A DNA stretch of 64,000 nucleotides from Anditalea andensis (GTDB lineage Bacteria > Bacteroidota > Bacteroidia > Cytophagales > Cyclobacteriaceae). This document shows positions 9,335 to 18,081 of this stretch, piece after piece (positions within the stretch are counted from its first letter, which is position 1; every line of letters begins with the position of its first letter). The stretch covers positions 124,001-188,000 of the forward strand of contig NZ_JMIH01000021.1 in NCBI RefSeq assembly GCF_000714815.1, in the 5' to 3' direction. Below the pieces are notes generated by a model, which was not told where the DNA came from, made no database searches, and worked only from the letters and a program-made list of their open reading frames with translations. The position numbers and the translations under genes were made by a program.

Positions 9335-9362
9335 AAGAAAAGCCTCTGAATTCAGAGGCTTC
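9335..9362 (-). terminator. Intrinsic terminator of the fad operon
   Basis: A perfect palindrome AGCCTCTGAATTCAGAGGCT at 9341-9360, extended by one A-T pair on each side, lies about 36 bases past the acyl-CoA dehydrogenase stop on the minus strand. The adjacent plus-strand A-rich run at 9331-9340 gives a U-rich tail in the minus-strand transcript. Confidence 0.82.
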
Positions 9363-9396
9363 TCATATTAAACTTAGTTCTTGGCAATCCTATCGA

Positions 9397-11193
9397 TTAA
9401 GAAAAAGGATACTTCCCTTTTTCGATCATATAATCCGCGATAGCCCTTCTCAGCTCCTTGGTATTTTCTAGATCCATTTTGGTAAATCGCTTCAATCCCA
9501 TGAGCATCACCTTCTGCTCATCACCTGAAGTAAATGAGCCTATGGCTTCCTTGGCCGCAGCGGTGATTTTGTCCACTGCCTGCGATAGATAGATCTTGGT
9601 CATGGCGATCTGCTGCTGGCAGTTTTCCTCCCCTTTCATGCTCACCAGCTTTTCAGTTCTTAGGATCACGGATTCAGAGGCATATATTTCTATCATCAGG
9701 TCAGCCAGGTTCATCATGATTTCCTGCTCACTTTCGATATTGTCCTGAAGGGCCATGGCCGCTTTGCCTCCTACCATCAAAAATACTTTTTTCAGCTTTT
9801 TCAGCACCTCTTTTTCAGTAGCCAGAAGTTCTGAAGTATCAACTGTTTCAAATGATGGCACAGCCGTCAGTTCTTTGCTCACAGACATGGCTGCATCGAA
9901 CATATCGATTTCGCCTTTCATGGCTCTCTTCAGTACCATACCTACCATCAGCATACGGTTGATTTCATTGGTACCCTCATATATACGGGATATCCTCGCA
10001 TCACGGTAGGCCCTTTCCATAGGCGCATCTGCCGAGTACCCCATACCGCCATAAACCTGCACACCCTGATCTACCACATAGTCCAGTACTTCTGAACCAT
10101 GGACTTTAGCTATGGCACATTCAATGGCATATTGTTCCACACCTTTAAGTTTGGCTTCTGCATCATCCATACCTTCACTTTTGAGTGCGGCAATCCTGTC
10201 TTCTATGTCCTGCCCTACTCTATAGCATAATGATTCACATGCATAGGTGAGGGTAGCCATTTGGGCCAGCTTATTTTTTATAGCACCGAAATTATTGATT
10301 GATACACCAAACTGTTTTCTCTCTGTAGAATACCTAACAGCATTACTGATCACTGTCCTACATCCACCCAGTACTCCGGCACCCAGTTTAACTCTACCAA
10401 TATTTAATATGTTTACCGCTATTTTAAAACCATTCTGCCTGTCCGACAGCATGTTCTCTACCGGTACGCGACAGTCGTTAAAGAATACCTGTCGGGTAGA
10501 CGATCCTTTGATACCCATCTTCTTTTCTTCCTCATTCATGGAAATGCCACCAAAATCTTTCTCTACGATGAATGCAGAAAGATTTTTATCATCATCGACT
10601 TTGGCAAAAACAATGAATACATCTGCAAAGCCGGCATTGGATATCCACATTTTCTGACCGTTCAGCAAGTAGTGGCTCCCGTCCTCAGAAAGGGTGGCTT
10701 TTGTTTTACCGCTGTTGGCGTCAGATCCGGCATCCGGCTCCGTAAGGCAATAACAAGCCGCCCACTCTCCTGTTGCCAGTTTGGGTAAGTATTTCTGCTT
10801 TTGCTGTTCTGTGCCATAGTACAGAATAGGCAGTGTACCGATACCGGTATGCGCACCATAAGTGGTAGAGAAAGAACCTGCTGCACCGATGATATCAGCG
10901 ATCAGCATAGATGTATTGAAACTCATGCCCATCCCGCCGTATTCTACCGGAACAGCTATGCCTAGGAGTCCCAGTTCTCCTGCTTTATTGAAGATAGTAG
11001 GTACCAGATTGGAATCCTTCATGCTGTCTATTTCAGCCGATCTTGGTTCTATTTCGGTATCAATGAAATCCTGACAGGCCTGTGCCATCATGCGCTGTTC
11101 CTCGGAAAATTCCTCAGGGATAAATATCGCCTGGGCTTCGGTTTCCTTCACTAGGAACTCTCCTCCGTTGATTGAATTTTTTATAGTTTCCAT
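9397..11193 (-). CDS. Acyl-CoA dehydrogenase
   Basis: This FAD enzyme carries out the first step of beta-oxidation (acyl-CoA to trans-2-enoyl-CoA). The 598 residues include the N-terminal helical domain, the flavin-contact segment CLTEPDAGSDANSG (~150-165) and the C-terminal helical domain with YGGMGYSADAPMERAYRD and IYEGTNEINRML, which carries the usual catalytic Glu. It is ~200 residues longer than the short/medium-chain type; the extra helical C-terminal part is like very-long-chain or Bacteroidota fad-operon members, suggesting long-chain substrates. It is the last gene of the MarR-fadB-fadA-acyl-CoA dehydrogenase run, 134 bases after the thiolase. Confidence 0.94.
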   Translation of the reverse strand: METIKNSINGGEFLVKETEAQAIFIPEEFSEEQRMMAQACQDFIDTEIEPRSAEIDSMKDSNLVPTIFNKAGELGLLGIAVPVEYGGMGMSFNTSMLIADIIGAAGSFSTTYGAHTGIGTLPILYYGTEQQKQKYLPKLATGEWAACYCLTEPDAGSDANSGKTKATLSEDGSHYLLNGQKMWISNAGFADVFIVFAKVDDDKNLSAFIVEKDFGGISMNEEEKKMGIKGSSTRQVFFNDCRVPVENMLSDRQNGFKIAVNILNIGRVKLGAGVLGGCRTVISNAVRYSTERKQFGVSINNFGAIKNKLAQMATLTYACESLCYRVGQDIEDRIAALKSEGMDDAEAKLKGVEQYAIECAIAKVHGSEVLDYVVDQGVQVYGGMGYSADAPMERAYRDARISRIYEGTNEINRMLMVGMVLKRAMKGEIDMFDAAMSVSKELTAVPSFETVDTSELLATEKEVLKKLKKVFLMVGGKAAMALQDNIESEQEIMMNLADLMIEIYASESVILRTEKLVSMKGEENCQQQIAMTKIYLSQAVDKITAAAKEAIGSFTSGDEQKVMLMGLKRFTKMDLENTKELRRAIADYMIEKGKYPFS

Positions 11194-11327
11194 AATATTA
11201 AATTTCTGATTGATGATTTGAGATTTATGATTTCATTCACACTTCTCTGTCGTATTCCGTACTTTCCTGCTTTCCGGCAGTCAGGCAACTTCGACTTTTT
11301 TATTCTGTCATCCGATTTCTGTCTTTT

Positions 11328-12503
11328 TTATTTCAGAAGCTCAATGACCCCGGCTACTCCCTGTCCGCCACCCACACAGGCTGTTACCAAACCCATTTTC
11401 TTGTTCTGTCGTCTGAGTTCATTGATGATCTGTACAGTCAATTTACCTCCCGAGCAGCCCAGCGGATGACCCAAGGCCACCGCACCACCGTTCACATTCA
11501 CAATTTCAGGATTGATGTCCAAAGATTTCATAACAGCCAGGCCCTGGGCTGCGAATGCCTCATTGAGTTCAATAAGATCTATATCATTTAGTGTTATCCC
11601 TGCTTGTTTCAGCGCTTTTGGTACTGCCTCTTTAGGACCGATACCCATTATGCGGGGATCCACGCCTGCCACACTATAGGAAACAAGTTTGGCTACCGGT
11701 TCTAGGTTCAGTTCCTTTACCATTCTTTCCGACATCACTACTACAAATGCAGCTCCGTCAGAAGTCTGTGACGAATTTCCAGCCGTTACCTGACCACCCT
11801 GCTTAAAAGCAGGCCTCAAATTGGAAAGGGCCTCCATAGTAGTCCCTTCTCTAGGTCCTTCATCTGTATCAACTACGTATTTTCTTGTCTTTCTCTTTCC
11901 GGAAGGGTCTAAGTAGGTTTCTTCAACTTCTACAGGCACTATTTCTTCTTTGAATTTACCTTCCTTGATGGCATTTAATGCCCTTTCATGAGATCTTACT
12001 GCCCACTGATCAGACTGCTCCCGGGTGATTTCATAATCACTGGCCAGTTCTTCTGCAGTCAAACCCATACTGAGGTAATATTCCGGTGTTTTGGAAGCTA
12101 TTTTCCAGTTGAGTACAGTTTTGTATCCCAGCATAGGCACCAGAGACATGGATTCAGTACCTCCTGCTATGATGCAGTCGGCCATGCCTGACTTTATTTT
12201 GGCGGTGGCCAACGCAATGGCTTCCAGACCTGATCCGCAGTAGCGGTTGATGATGAATCCGGGAACTTCTTTGCCTAGGGCTAAAAGTGCTATCATCCTA
12301 CCCATCTGCATACCCTGCTCCGCCTCCGGTACGGCATTGCCCACAATCAAATCATCTACTCTACCAGGTTCAAGCCCCGGTACCTGTGACAATAAGTGGG
12401 TAATCACATCAGCTGCAAGGTCATCCGGTCTATAAAACCTGAACCCACCCTTTTTGGCCTTACCGACCGCTGATCTAAATCCATTAACTATATATGCTTC
12501 CAT
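11328..12503 (-). CDS. fadA: Acetyl-CoA C-acyltransferase (3-ketoacyl-CoA thiolase)
   Basis: This thiolase cleaves 3-ketoacyl-CoA to acetyl-CoA and a shortened acyl-CoA, the last step of beta-oxidation. The 391 residues carry the acyl-accepting C89 ([10 protein letters not shown]), H346 (GHPLG) and C376 (CVGGGQG), the complete catalytic set at the family's usual positions. It lies between the FadB-like fusion and the acyl-CoA dehydrogenase on the same strand, so the three enzymes make a full cycle. The 134- and 240-base gaps on each side are long for an operon and may hold internal promoters or processing sites. Confidence 0.95.
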   Translation of the reverse strand: MEAYIVNGFRSAVGKAKKGGFRFYRPDDLAADVITHLLSQVPGLEPGRVDDLIVGNAVPEAEQGMQMGRMIALLALGKEVPGFIINRYCGSGLEAIALATAKIKSGMADCIIAGGTESMSLVPMLGYKTVLNWKIASKTPEYYLSMGLTAEELASDYEITREQSDQWAVRSHERALNAIKEGKFKEEIVPVEVEETYLDPSGKRKTRKYVVDTDEGPREGTTMEALSNLRPAFKQGGQVTAGNSSQTSDGAAFVVVMSERMVKELNLEPVAKLVSYSVAGVDPRIMGIGPKEAVPKALKQAGITLNDIDLIELNEAFAAQGLAVMKSLDINPEIVNVNGGAVALGHPLGCSGGKLTVQIINELRRQNKKMGLVTACVGGGQGVAGVIELLK

Positions 12504-12543
12504 GATATTTAATTTATATTTTGAAATGAATTATTGTTAGTAT

Positions 12544-12733
12544 CAAGTATCAAGATGTTTGCTCTATGGATACTTTTAGGCCAAATAGCATTCTTTGGAT
12601 CTACGATAAATTACCATTCAATTCCTTCATTTGATCCGTATCTAAAAAGCCGACATGTTTGGCTTAAATCCTTGAAGTTATGCATCTCTGCCTTTTCTAC
12701 TTTTTCTTCTTGATTCTTTTATCTTGATACTTG
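12544..12733. repeat. Inverted repeat flanking a 164-base intergenic block
   Basis: CAAGTATCAAGAT at 12544-12556 is repeated as its exact reverse complement at 12721-12733. A related TATCAAG copy precedes the left arm and TCTAGATACTAG follows the right arm. Between the arms I see no open frame. The pattern looks like a small intergenic repeat unit (REP- or MITE-like) lying between fadB-like and thiolase genes. Copy number elsewhere cannot be judged from one window. Confidence 0.45.
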
Positions 12734-12743
12734 TGTCTAGATA

Positions 12744-15149
12744 CTAGTTTCTAAGCGGTTTCCCTTTAAACAAAATACTATGTATCCGCTCCAGGGTTTT
12801 CTTTTCTCCAGTAAGGCTTAGGAATGCTTCTCTTTCAAGGTCCAACAGGTACTGCTCACTTACCAGAGTAGGCTGTGATAGGTCTCCGCCACTCATTACC
12901 CAAGCCAGTTTCCTAGCGATCTTGGCATCATGCTCAGAGATGTACTGGCCGTATCTCATACCTGTAATACCGGCTTCGAACATAGCAAGGGATGATTTAC
13001 CCAAGACACGGATGTCTGTTTTCTGAATTGGCTGTGTGTAGCCGGCATTGTGTAGATCGATTACCTTTTGCTTGGCATCTGCGAGCACCCGCTTACGGTT
13101 TAAGGTGATGCCGTCTTTCGTTTGAAGATATCCAAGACCCCGGGCTTCCTCTGCTGAAGTGGAAACTTTGGCCATGGCGATATTCATAAAGCTTTCCTGG
13201 AGGAGGTTCATCTCTACATCTCCGTCATTCAGTCGGTCAGAAAATCTCAGCACCATTTCTTTGGTGCCGCCACCGGCCGGGATGAGTCCTACACCTACTT
13301 CCACCAGACCCATATAAAGTTCCGAATGGGCCTGTACGGCATCGGCATGAAGGGACATTTCACATCCTCCTCCCAGTGCCATATTATGTGGAGCCACTAC
13401 CACCGGAACAGACGAGAATCTGACCCTCATCATGGTATTTTGAAATTGTGCAATCATTAGATTGATTTCATCATACTCCTGGTCTCCGGCAAACATAAAC
13501 AGCATCGCCAGATTAGCTCCCGCTGAGAAGTTTCCACCTTCATTTCCTATCACCAGTCCTTTGTACTGCTTCTCAGCCATGCTGATGGCAGTGTTGATAC
13601 CCTCGATTACTTCAGCACCAAGGGAATTCATTTTGGTGTGGAACTCCAAACCAATAACTTCATCGCCCAGATCATAGATAGTAGCACCTGCATTGCCCCA
13701 AAGCTTTTTATCCGCAGCTCTGAGTGTTTCTAACATGATGAATTCTTCTATGCCCGGGATTTCTTTATAGGATTTGGATCGAATGTCGTAGTACTTACGC
13801 TTACCTCCTTCCACTTTATAAAAAGACTCATGGCCGGCATCCAACATTTCTTCCACCCACGCTGCAGGATGTTCACCAGCCGCTTTCATTTTTTCTACAG
13901 TATCTCTTACACCCAGAATATCCCAATTTTCAAACGGTCCGTATTCCCATCCAAAACCAGCAGTTACAGCCTGATCTATCCGGTAGAGTTCATCGGAAAT
14001 TTCAGGTATTCTGTTAGAACAGTATTTGAAAAGATCATAAAACGTAGCACGGTAAAACTCACCTGCTCTATCATCAAAGTTTACTAGAAACTTGATACGC
14101 TTCTTAAGGTTATCTATCTCCTTGGAAGCTTCCAATGCCTTAAATTTAGGTTTCTCTACAGCTTTGTATTCAAATGTTTCAAAATCTATTTCCTTAAGTT
14201 CTTTTGAACCATCCTTGTGGCGGATCATATTAAAATATCCTTGTCCTGTTTTATCCCCTAGCCATTTTTTTTCATAAAGCACTTCCACTATTTTGGGAAG
14301 TTTAAACTTATCACGGGATTCATCTTGTTCCAGCGTTTTATACAGATTGTTAGCTACATTGACTGTAGTGTCAAGTCCTACCACATCCATGGTCCGGAAA
14401 GTAGCCGATTTGGCCCTTCCTATCACCGTACCTGTCAGCTTATCCACTTCTGATACGCCAAGGCCCATTTTTTCTACGGTATGCATACCCGAGATAATGG
14501 CATAAACTCCTATCCTATTGGCTATAAAAGCCGGTGTATCTTTACATAGGACAGTTTCTTTACCAAGATACCTGTCACCATAGTCCATTAAGAAATCAAT
14601 GATTTCGGGTTTGGTATCCGGTCCTGGTATGATTTCTAATAGCCTCAGATACCTTGGAGGATTAAAAAAGTGTGTACCGGCAAAGTGTGTCCTGAAATCC
14701 TCACTTCTACCTTCGCACATCATGTGCATCGGTATGCCTGAGGTATTGGAAGTGATGAGTGATCCTTTTTTTCTATGCAGTTCCACTTTTTCAAAAAGTG
14801 ACTGTTTTATATCCAGCCTTTCTACTACCACTTCCATGATCCAATCATAATCCTTGATCTTTGACAGGTCATCATCAAAATTACCGGTGATAATTCTGGA
14901 TGCCATAGATGGATCATACACTGGAGATGGTTTGGACTTTACCGCTGACTGTAAGGCATCATTTACAAGTCGGTTTCTAACTGCCTTGTCCTCCAATGTA
15001 AGTCCCATTTTACTTTCCGCTTCATTTACTTCTCTGGGAACGATGTCCAACAAAAGTACCTGTACGCCAATATTGGCAAAATGGAGCGCTATCCTTGATC
15101 CCATGACTCCGGAACCTAATATTGCTACTTTTCTAATTGTTCTTTTCAT
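12744..15149 (-). CDS. 3-hydroxyacyl-CoA dehydrogenase/enoyl-CoA hydratase fusion (FadB-like)
   Basis: This 801-residue bifunctional enzyme hydrates enoyl-CoA and oxidises 3-hydroxyacyl-CoA with NAD+. Domain order is the reverse of E. coli FadB: the NAD-binding Rossmann domain comes first (VAILGSGVMGSRIALHFA from ~residue 8), then the dehydrogenase C-terminal domains (HFFNPPRYLRLLEIIPG near 165). The crotonase domain comes last (NFSAGANLAMLF near 550, ALGGGCEMSLHADAV near 600, with EVGVGLIPAGGG). This layout is typical of Bacteroidota fad operons. It is transcribed after the MarR gene (125-base gap) and before the thiolase. Confidence 0.94.
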   Translation of the reverse strand: MKRTIRKVAILGSGVMGSRIALHFANIGVQVLLLDIVPREVNEAESKMGLTLEDKAVRNRLVNDALQSAVKSKPSPVYDPSMASRIITGNFDDDLSKIKDYDWIMEVVVERLDIKQSLFEKVELHRKKGSLITSNTSGIPMHMMCEGRSEDFRTHFAGTHFFNPPRYLRLLEIIPGPDTKPEIIDFLMDYGDRYLGKETVLCKDTPAFIANRIGVYAIISGMHTVEKMGLGVSEVDKLTGTVIGRAKSATFRTMDVVGLDTTVNVANNLYKTLEQDESRDKFKLPKIVEVLYEKKWLGDKTGQGYFNMIRHKDGSKELKEIDFETFEYKAVEKPKFKALEASKEIDNLKKRIKFLVNFDDRAGEFYRATFYDLFKYCSNRIPEISDELYRIDQAVTAGFGWEYGPFENWDILGVRDTVEKMKAAGEHPAAWVEEMLDAGHESFYKVEGGKRKYYDIRSKSYKEIPGIEEFIMLETLRAADKKLWGNAGATIYDLGDEVIGLEFHTKMNSLGAEVIEGINTAISMAEKQYKGLVIGNEGGNFSAGANLAMLFMFAGDQEYDEINLMIAQFQNTMMRVRFSSVPVVVAPHNMALGGGCEMSLHADAVQAHSELYMGLVEVGVGLIPAGGGTKEMVLRFSDRLNDGDVEMNLLQESFMNIAMAKVSTSAEEARGLGYLQTKDGITLNRKRVLADAKQKVIDLHNAGYTQPIQKTDIRVLGKSSLAMFEAGITGMRYGQYISEHDAKIARKLAWVMSGGDLSQPTLVSEQYLLDLEREAFLSLTGEKKTLERIHSILFKGKPLRN

Positions 15150-15274
15150 CTGTTTATTTTTTTTTGCTGTCAGCTGGAATCTCGCATAGTTATAATCATT
15201 CCGCAGGGTGACTATTTATGCCGATTTCAAATTATTGTTTTTTGGGTTAATAGTTTAGTTTATTTTTCTCTATC

Positions 15275-15730
15275 TTATTGTTCAATAAATCTTACCGGGT
15301 CAGACTGAATTTCATCTATGACTTTATTAATCTTTCCAAAAATGGCGAATAGCTTTTTTAAGTCTTCTTTTCCTACCGCAGACATAACTTTTTCGTTAAA
15401 ATCCTTTATAGTGATTACACTTATTTCTTTCTTTTGTTTTCCCTTTTCGGTCAGGTAGATCCTTACCGATCGTTTGTCATGAAGATCCGGTTTTTTAATG
15501 ATCAAACCTTTTTCTTCCATAGTTTTGAGCATTCTGGTTAGACTCCGTGCTTCCAATCCCATTAGGGGAGCTATCTTGGTGGCAGGTGTGCCATCAGTAG
15601 AATGTATGTTGATCAATACAAATCCAATAGAGGTAGTAAAATCTTCCTGAATAGCTTTTTGATTGTACATGCGATTGATGGCATGCCATGCAGATTTAAT
15701 ATGATAATCTACCGTTTCTTCTCTTTTCAT
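15275..15730 (-). CDS. MarR-family transcriptional regulator
   Basis: This 151-residue winged-helix regulator has a helix-turn-helix around residues 50-70 (TPATKIAPLMGLEARSLTR) and a wing with the conserved D-x-R (HDKRSVRIYLTEKG), flanked by dimerisation helices. It heads the beta-oxidation gene run, so it most likely represses it and is released by a fatty acyl-CoA; that ligand is inferred from context. A 16-bp perfect palindrome sits 43 bases upstream of its start at 15773-15788, a good candidate for an autoregulatory operator. Confidence 0.92.
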   Translation of the reverse strand: MKREETVDYHIKSAWHAINRMYNQKAIQEDFTTSIGFVLINIHSTDGTPATKIAPLMGLEARSLTRMLKTMEEKGLIIKKPDLHDKRSVRIYLTEKGKQKKEISVITIKDFNEKVMSAVGKEDLKKLFAIFGKINKVIDEIQSDPVRFIEQ

Positions 15731-15772
15731 CAGCGCTTCTTAAATCTTTCCTTACCAATTTACAAAAAAATA

Positions 15773-15788
15773 AGTATGCATGCATACT
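15773..15788. promoter_or_regulatory. Palindromic operator candidate for the MarR regulator
   Basis: AGTATGCATGCATACT is a perfect 16-bp palindrome 43-58 bases upstream of the marR start, in an otherwise AT-rich spacer. MarR dimers typically bind palindromes of 16-20 bp overlapping their own promoter. I found no second exact copy before the FadB-like gene. Confidence 0.6.
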
Positions 15789-15961
15789 ATATTATAAAAA
15801 TTATTAATGGGTTAAAAAAATTTAAGAGGTGTAAATTATTAAATGATGAAATTATAATTCGTATTTTAAAGTATAAATTTTCTATATAAAATTATACATT
15901 GAAAAAACTTGTTTCTCCAAATTAAGTTTCCTATTTCAAGTTATTGTTAAATTAACATAAA

Positions 15962-16693
15962 TCAAGGGCTGAGTACATTGATTTTTACCTTCACATAAAA
16001 AGTACTGAGGTTAAAATTGGGACTATCTTTGAAAGTTGGTGTAATAGCACTGGACAGGAGCATCAGATTTGTCCCTACCTCTAATCCAAAAAAATTGGTG
16101 AGCACTTTTGATTCGTTAAAAAATTGATTTTGAGAGAAAGTTAAATTAAAATTAAAACCATAATTATTTTGCCTTAAGTTCAGTTCATAAAAGTTTGGTA
16201 TTCCTAATGCCTCTTCAAATGTAGTTTCTATATGACTGGGTTGTATCTGGTATCTTCCATTACCATATACGATACCTATACCAGGTTCAAGTCTAAACTG
16301 ATGCTGTACATCCAATATGTTATAGCCGACTCCAGCTTTCAGATGCGAAAAAAACAAAGATGTATTGAAGTCTGGCATGTCATTGAATTCTGTGGCCCGT
16401 CCTAAGTTAATATCAAGATTAAGAATGGTCCATCTTTCTCTTACCAGACTAAAACCGAATCCTGTAGTCATAAAATCAGAAGGTAAAGCAGTATGTCCCA
16501 AAGTAGCTATTTTATCAGAAAATGCTTTGTTTGCCATATGGTCATAGCCCACTGTAAGAAAAAGATTAACCGAAGTACCCCGTTCTTCTTTGACCATTTC
16601 CATTTCTTCAAACAGATGTGGGGAGACTACATCCTGCGCAAACACGGATGCATACATTCCAATAAACAGTACAACACCTAAGAACTTTCGCAT
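15962..16693 (-). CDS. Probable outer-membrane beta-barrel protein
   Basis: The 243-residue protein has a signal peptide (residues 1-19, ending VFA before QD) and a body of alternating polar/aromatic strands ending in FYVKVKINVLSP, as in small beta-barrels. It resembles its upstream neighbour in length, N-terminal layout and the closing FYVK-INV/L pattern, so the two look like an old tandem duplication 16 bases apart. I do not recognise a named family, and the function is unknown. It is probably co-transcribed with 16710-17483. It lies just left of the putative replication origin. Confidence 0.75.
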   Translation of the reverse strand: MRKFLGVVLFIGMYASVFAQDVVSPHLFEEMEMVKEERGTSVNLFLTVGYDHMANKAFSDKIATLGHTALPSDFMTTGFGFSLVRERWTILNLDINLGRATEFNDMPDFNTSLFFSHLKAGVGYNILDVQHQFRLEPGIGIVYGNGRYQIQPSHIETTFEEALGIPNFYELNLRQNNYGFNFNLTFSQNQFFNESKVLTNFFGLEVGTNLMLLSSAITPTFKDSPNFNLSTFYVKVKINVLSP

Positions 16694-16709
16694 CTAATAA
16701 TGATTAAGT

Positions 16710-17483
16710 TTAAAACGCGGCTGGTCTGTCAGTTCGAATTTCTCTTTTAAATTTGCCTAACCCAATGTTTATTTTAACATAAAACGCACTTGGATCAAAT
16801 TCAGGGGCATTATGAATTGCAAAGTCGTCTCTTAGATCAGGCTTAAAATTTCTTCTGAGCCTTGTTCTGCTATTGATCACATTTAAGAAATAACCTACCT
16901 GTATACCCATTCTACTGTATATACCCACTTGAGTCGTTGGTTTAATGAATGCAGCTATAACCTTATCAGCATTTAAGCTGAGGTTTAATCCATAATTGCG
17001 CTGATAAAGAAAACTGGTGTTCATAGCTCCCATGAGGTTTTCGTCAAAATCTAAATTGAGATCATTTGAAATAAGATCCAATGATGTAGAACCTGCATAT
17101 ACAGCTATCCTGGGATAAAATCTCCATTGGGATAGTGGCCTATATTTAAAGATGATGTATTGCACACCAGCAGTAATATGTAAGGGCATATATCTATAAT
17201 TCAATTCATCATTTGAGGATCTTTTACTGTTCAAATTATATTCAGATTCAGCGAAAAATCCCCAACGATAGGAATTAAAATGATTTATGCCTATGCCTAT
17301 AGTTCCCATATTAGAACCAAAACTTTGGTATCCTGCTTCAGTTAATTTCTGATTAAGCGCAGTGTAAGGTTGATTTTTGTATCCCCCTGATAAATAAAAA
17401 TCCGTAAAATGTAAGTATTCCTGAGCCTGTATATCTAAAAATATGCTGCAGAATAAAATAATTAGTACGTATATTTTTTTCAT
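16710..17483 (-). CDS. Probable outer-membrane beta-barrel protein, paralogue
   Basis: This 257-residue protein has a signal peptide (MKKIYVLIILFCSIFLDIQAQ) and a strand-rich body with many Tyr/Asn, closing with SAFYVKINIGLGKFKRE. It shares organisation with the downstream gene (16-base gap), including a LTEAGYQSFGSNMGTIGIG segment comparable to TLGHTALPSDFMTTGFGFS there. No enzymatic motif is visible. Its 5' end borders the gene-free 17484-18081 block. Function unknown; outer-membrane location is inferred from the signal peptide and strand pattern. Confidence 0.75.
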   Translation of the reverse strand: MKKIYVLIILFCSIFLDIQAQEYLHFTDFYLSGGYKNQPYTALNQKLTEAGYQSFGSNMGTIGIGINHFNSYRWGFFAESEYNLNSKRSSNDELNYRYMPLHITAGVQYIIFKYRPLSQWRFYPRIAVYAGSTSLDLISNDLNLDFDENLMGAMNTSFLYQRNYGLNLSLNADKVIAAFIKPTTQVGIYSRMGIQVGYFLNVINSRTRLRRNFKPDLRDDFAIHNAPEFDPSAFYVKINIGLGKFKREIRTDRPAAF

Positions 17484-17688
17484 CTTTTGTTGTTTCTATA
17501 GCCCTTTAAATAAACACCCAGTATTTTTCAATTCTGATCCAGTCACCTTCAATCAATTTATGTGCTTAGCATTTTCTGCTTTCTCAAATCAACAGGTGCA
17601 GGTGTTCTTCATATTTGAAACTTTTAACAATTTATGGAAAAGGATCCTGATAAACAATTGGCTCCATTTTCTAAGTTGTCCACTCCCC

Positions 17689-17735
17689 TATATATATATT
17701 ATTTTATTTAATTAAATAAAACTATTAAGGTTATT
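17689..17735. other. AT-rich tract, candidate DNA unwinding element
   Basis: Nearly all of this stretch is A or T (a TA-repeat followed by TTTATTTAATTAAATAAA). It lies between one DnaA-like box (17676-17684) and two others (17740-17756), as expected for the strand-opening site of a bacterial origin. Confidence 0.5.
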
Positions 17736-17814
17736 AAGGTGTGGATTTGTGGACAAATACTTCATATAAATTTACCAACAGACAATTCCACCTTTTCAAC
17801 ATCAGTATACACTT

Positions 17815-17835
17815 TCTATTAACAATCTATTAACA
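17815..17835 (+). repeat. Tandem TCTATTAACA repeat inside the putative origin
   Basis: TCTATTAACA occurs at 17815-17824 and again at 17826-17835, one helical turn apart (11-base period). A dyad ACAAGTA-G-TACTTGT follows at 17886-17900. Both could be protein-binding sites within the origin region; no function is shown. Confidence 0.45.
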
Positions 17836-18081
17836 TGTAACCGTTTCATTTACAGGAGTTAATTCTTTCCAGCTGCTTTTTGTTTACAAGTAGTACTTGT
17901 TACTATTGTTAAGTACGTGTTGTGATTGTAAATGTGGATAGAGGTGCAGAATAATCAAGTTATCCTCATGCGCTTTTTATTATTTGAAATTGAGTGGTAG
18001 TTCGGTGTATAACAATGTTTTTATCCATAGGTTATCTACAGTTATTAACACAGAAACCAGGCTTTATCCCCAAAAAATAAT

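Larger units (their letters stand above)
17484..18081. other. Putative chromosomal replication origin (oriC)
   Basis: This 598-base block has no credible gene. It contains six 9-mers within one mismatch of the DnaA box TTATCCACA: 17748-17756 (-), 17933-17941 (-), 17960-17968, 18021-18029, 18032-18040 and 18064-18072. Four more have two mismatches: 17676-17684, 17740-17748 (-), 18004-18012 (-) and 18042-18050. At equal base frequencies well under one such one-mismatch site is expected here. An AT-only tract at ~17689-17727 could be the unwinding element. mnmG (gidA), a classic origin neighbour, lies 2.6 kb away, and parS-type sites lie 4.5 kb away. dnaA is not in the window. Inference from sequence; not proven. 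Confidence 0.72.

Noticed and set aside
10247-10657. 136-residue plus-strand frame opposite the acyl-CoA dehydrogenase
   Set aside because: No domain or start signal; the dehydrogenase on the other strand has full-length family motifs.
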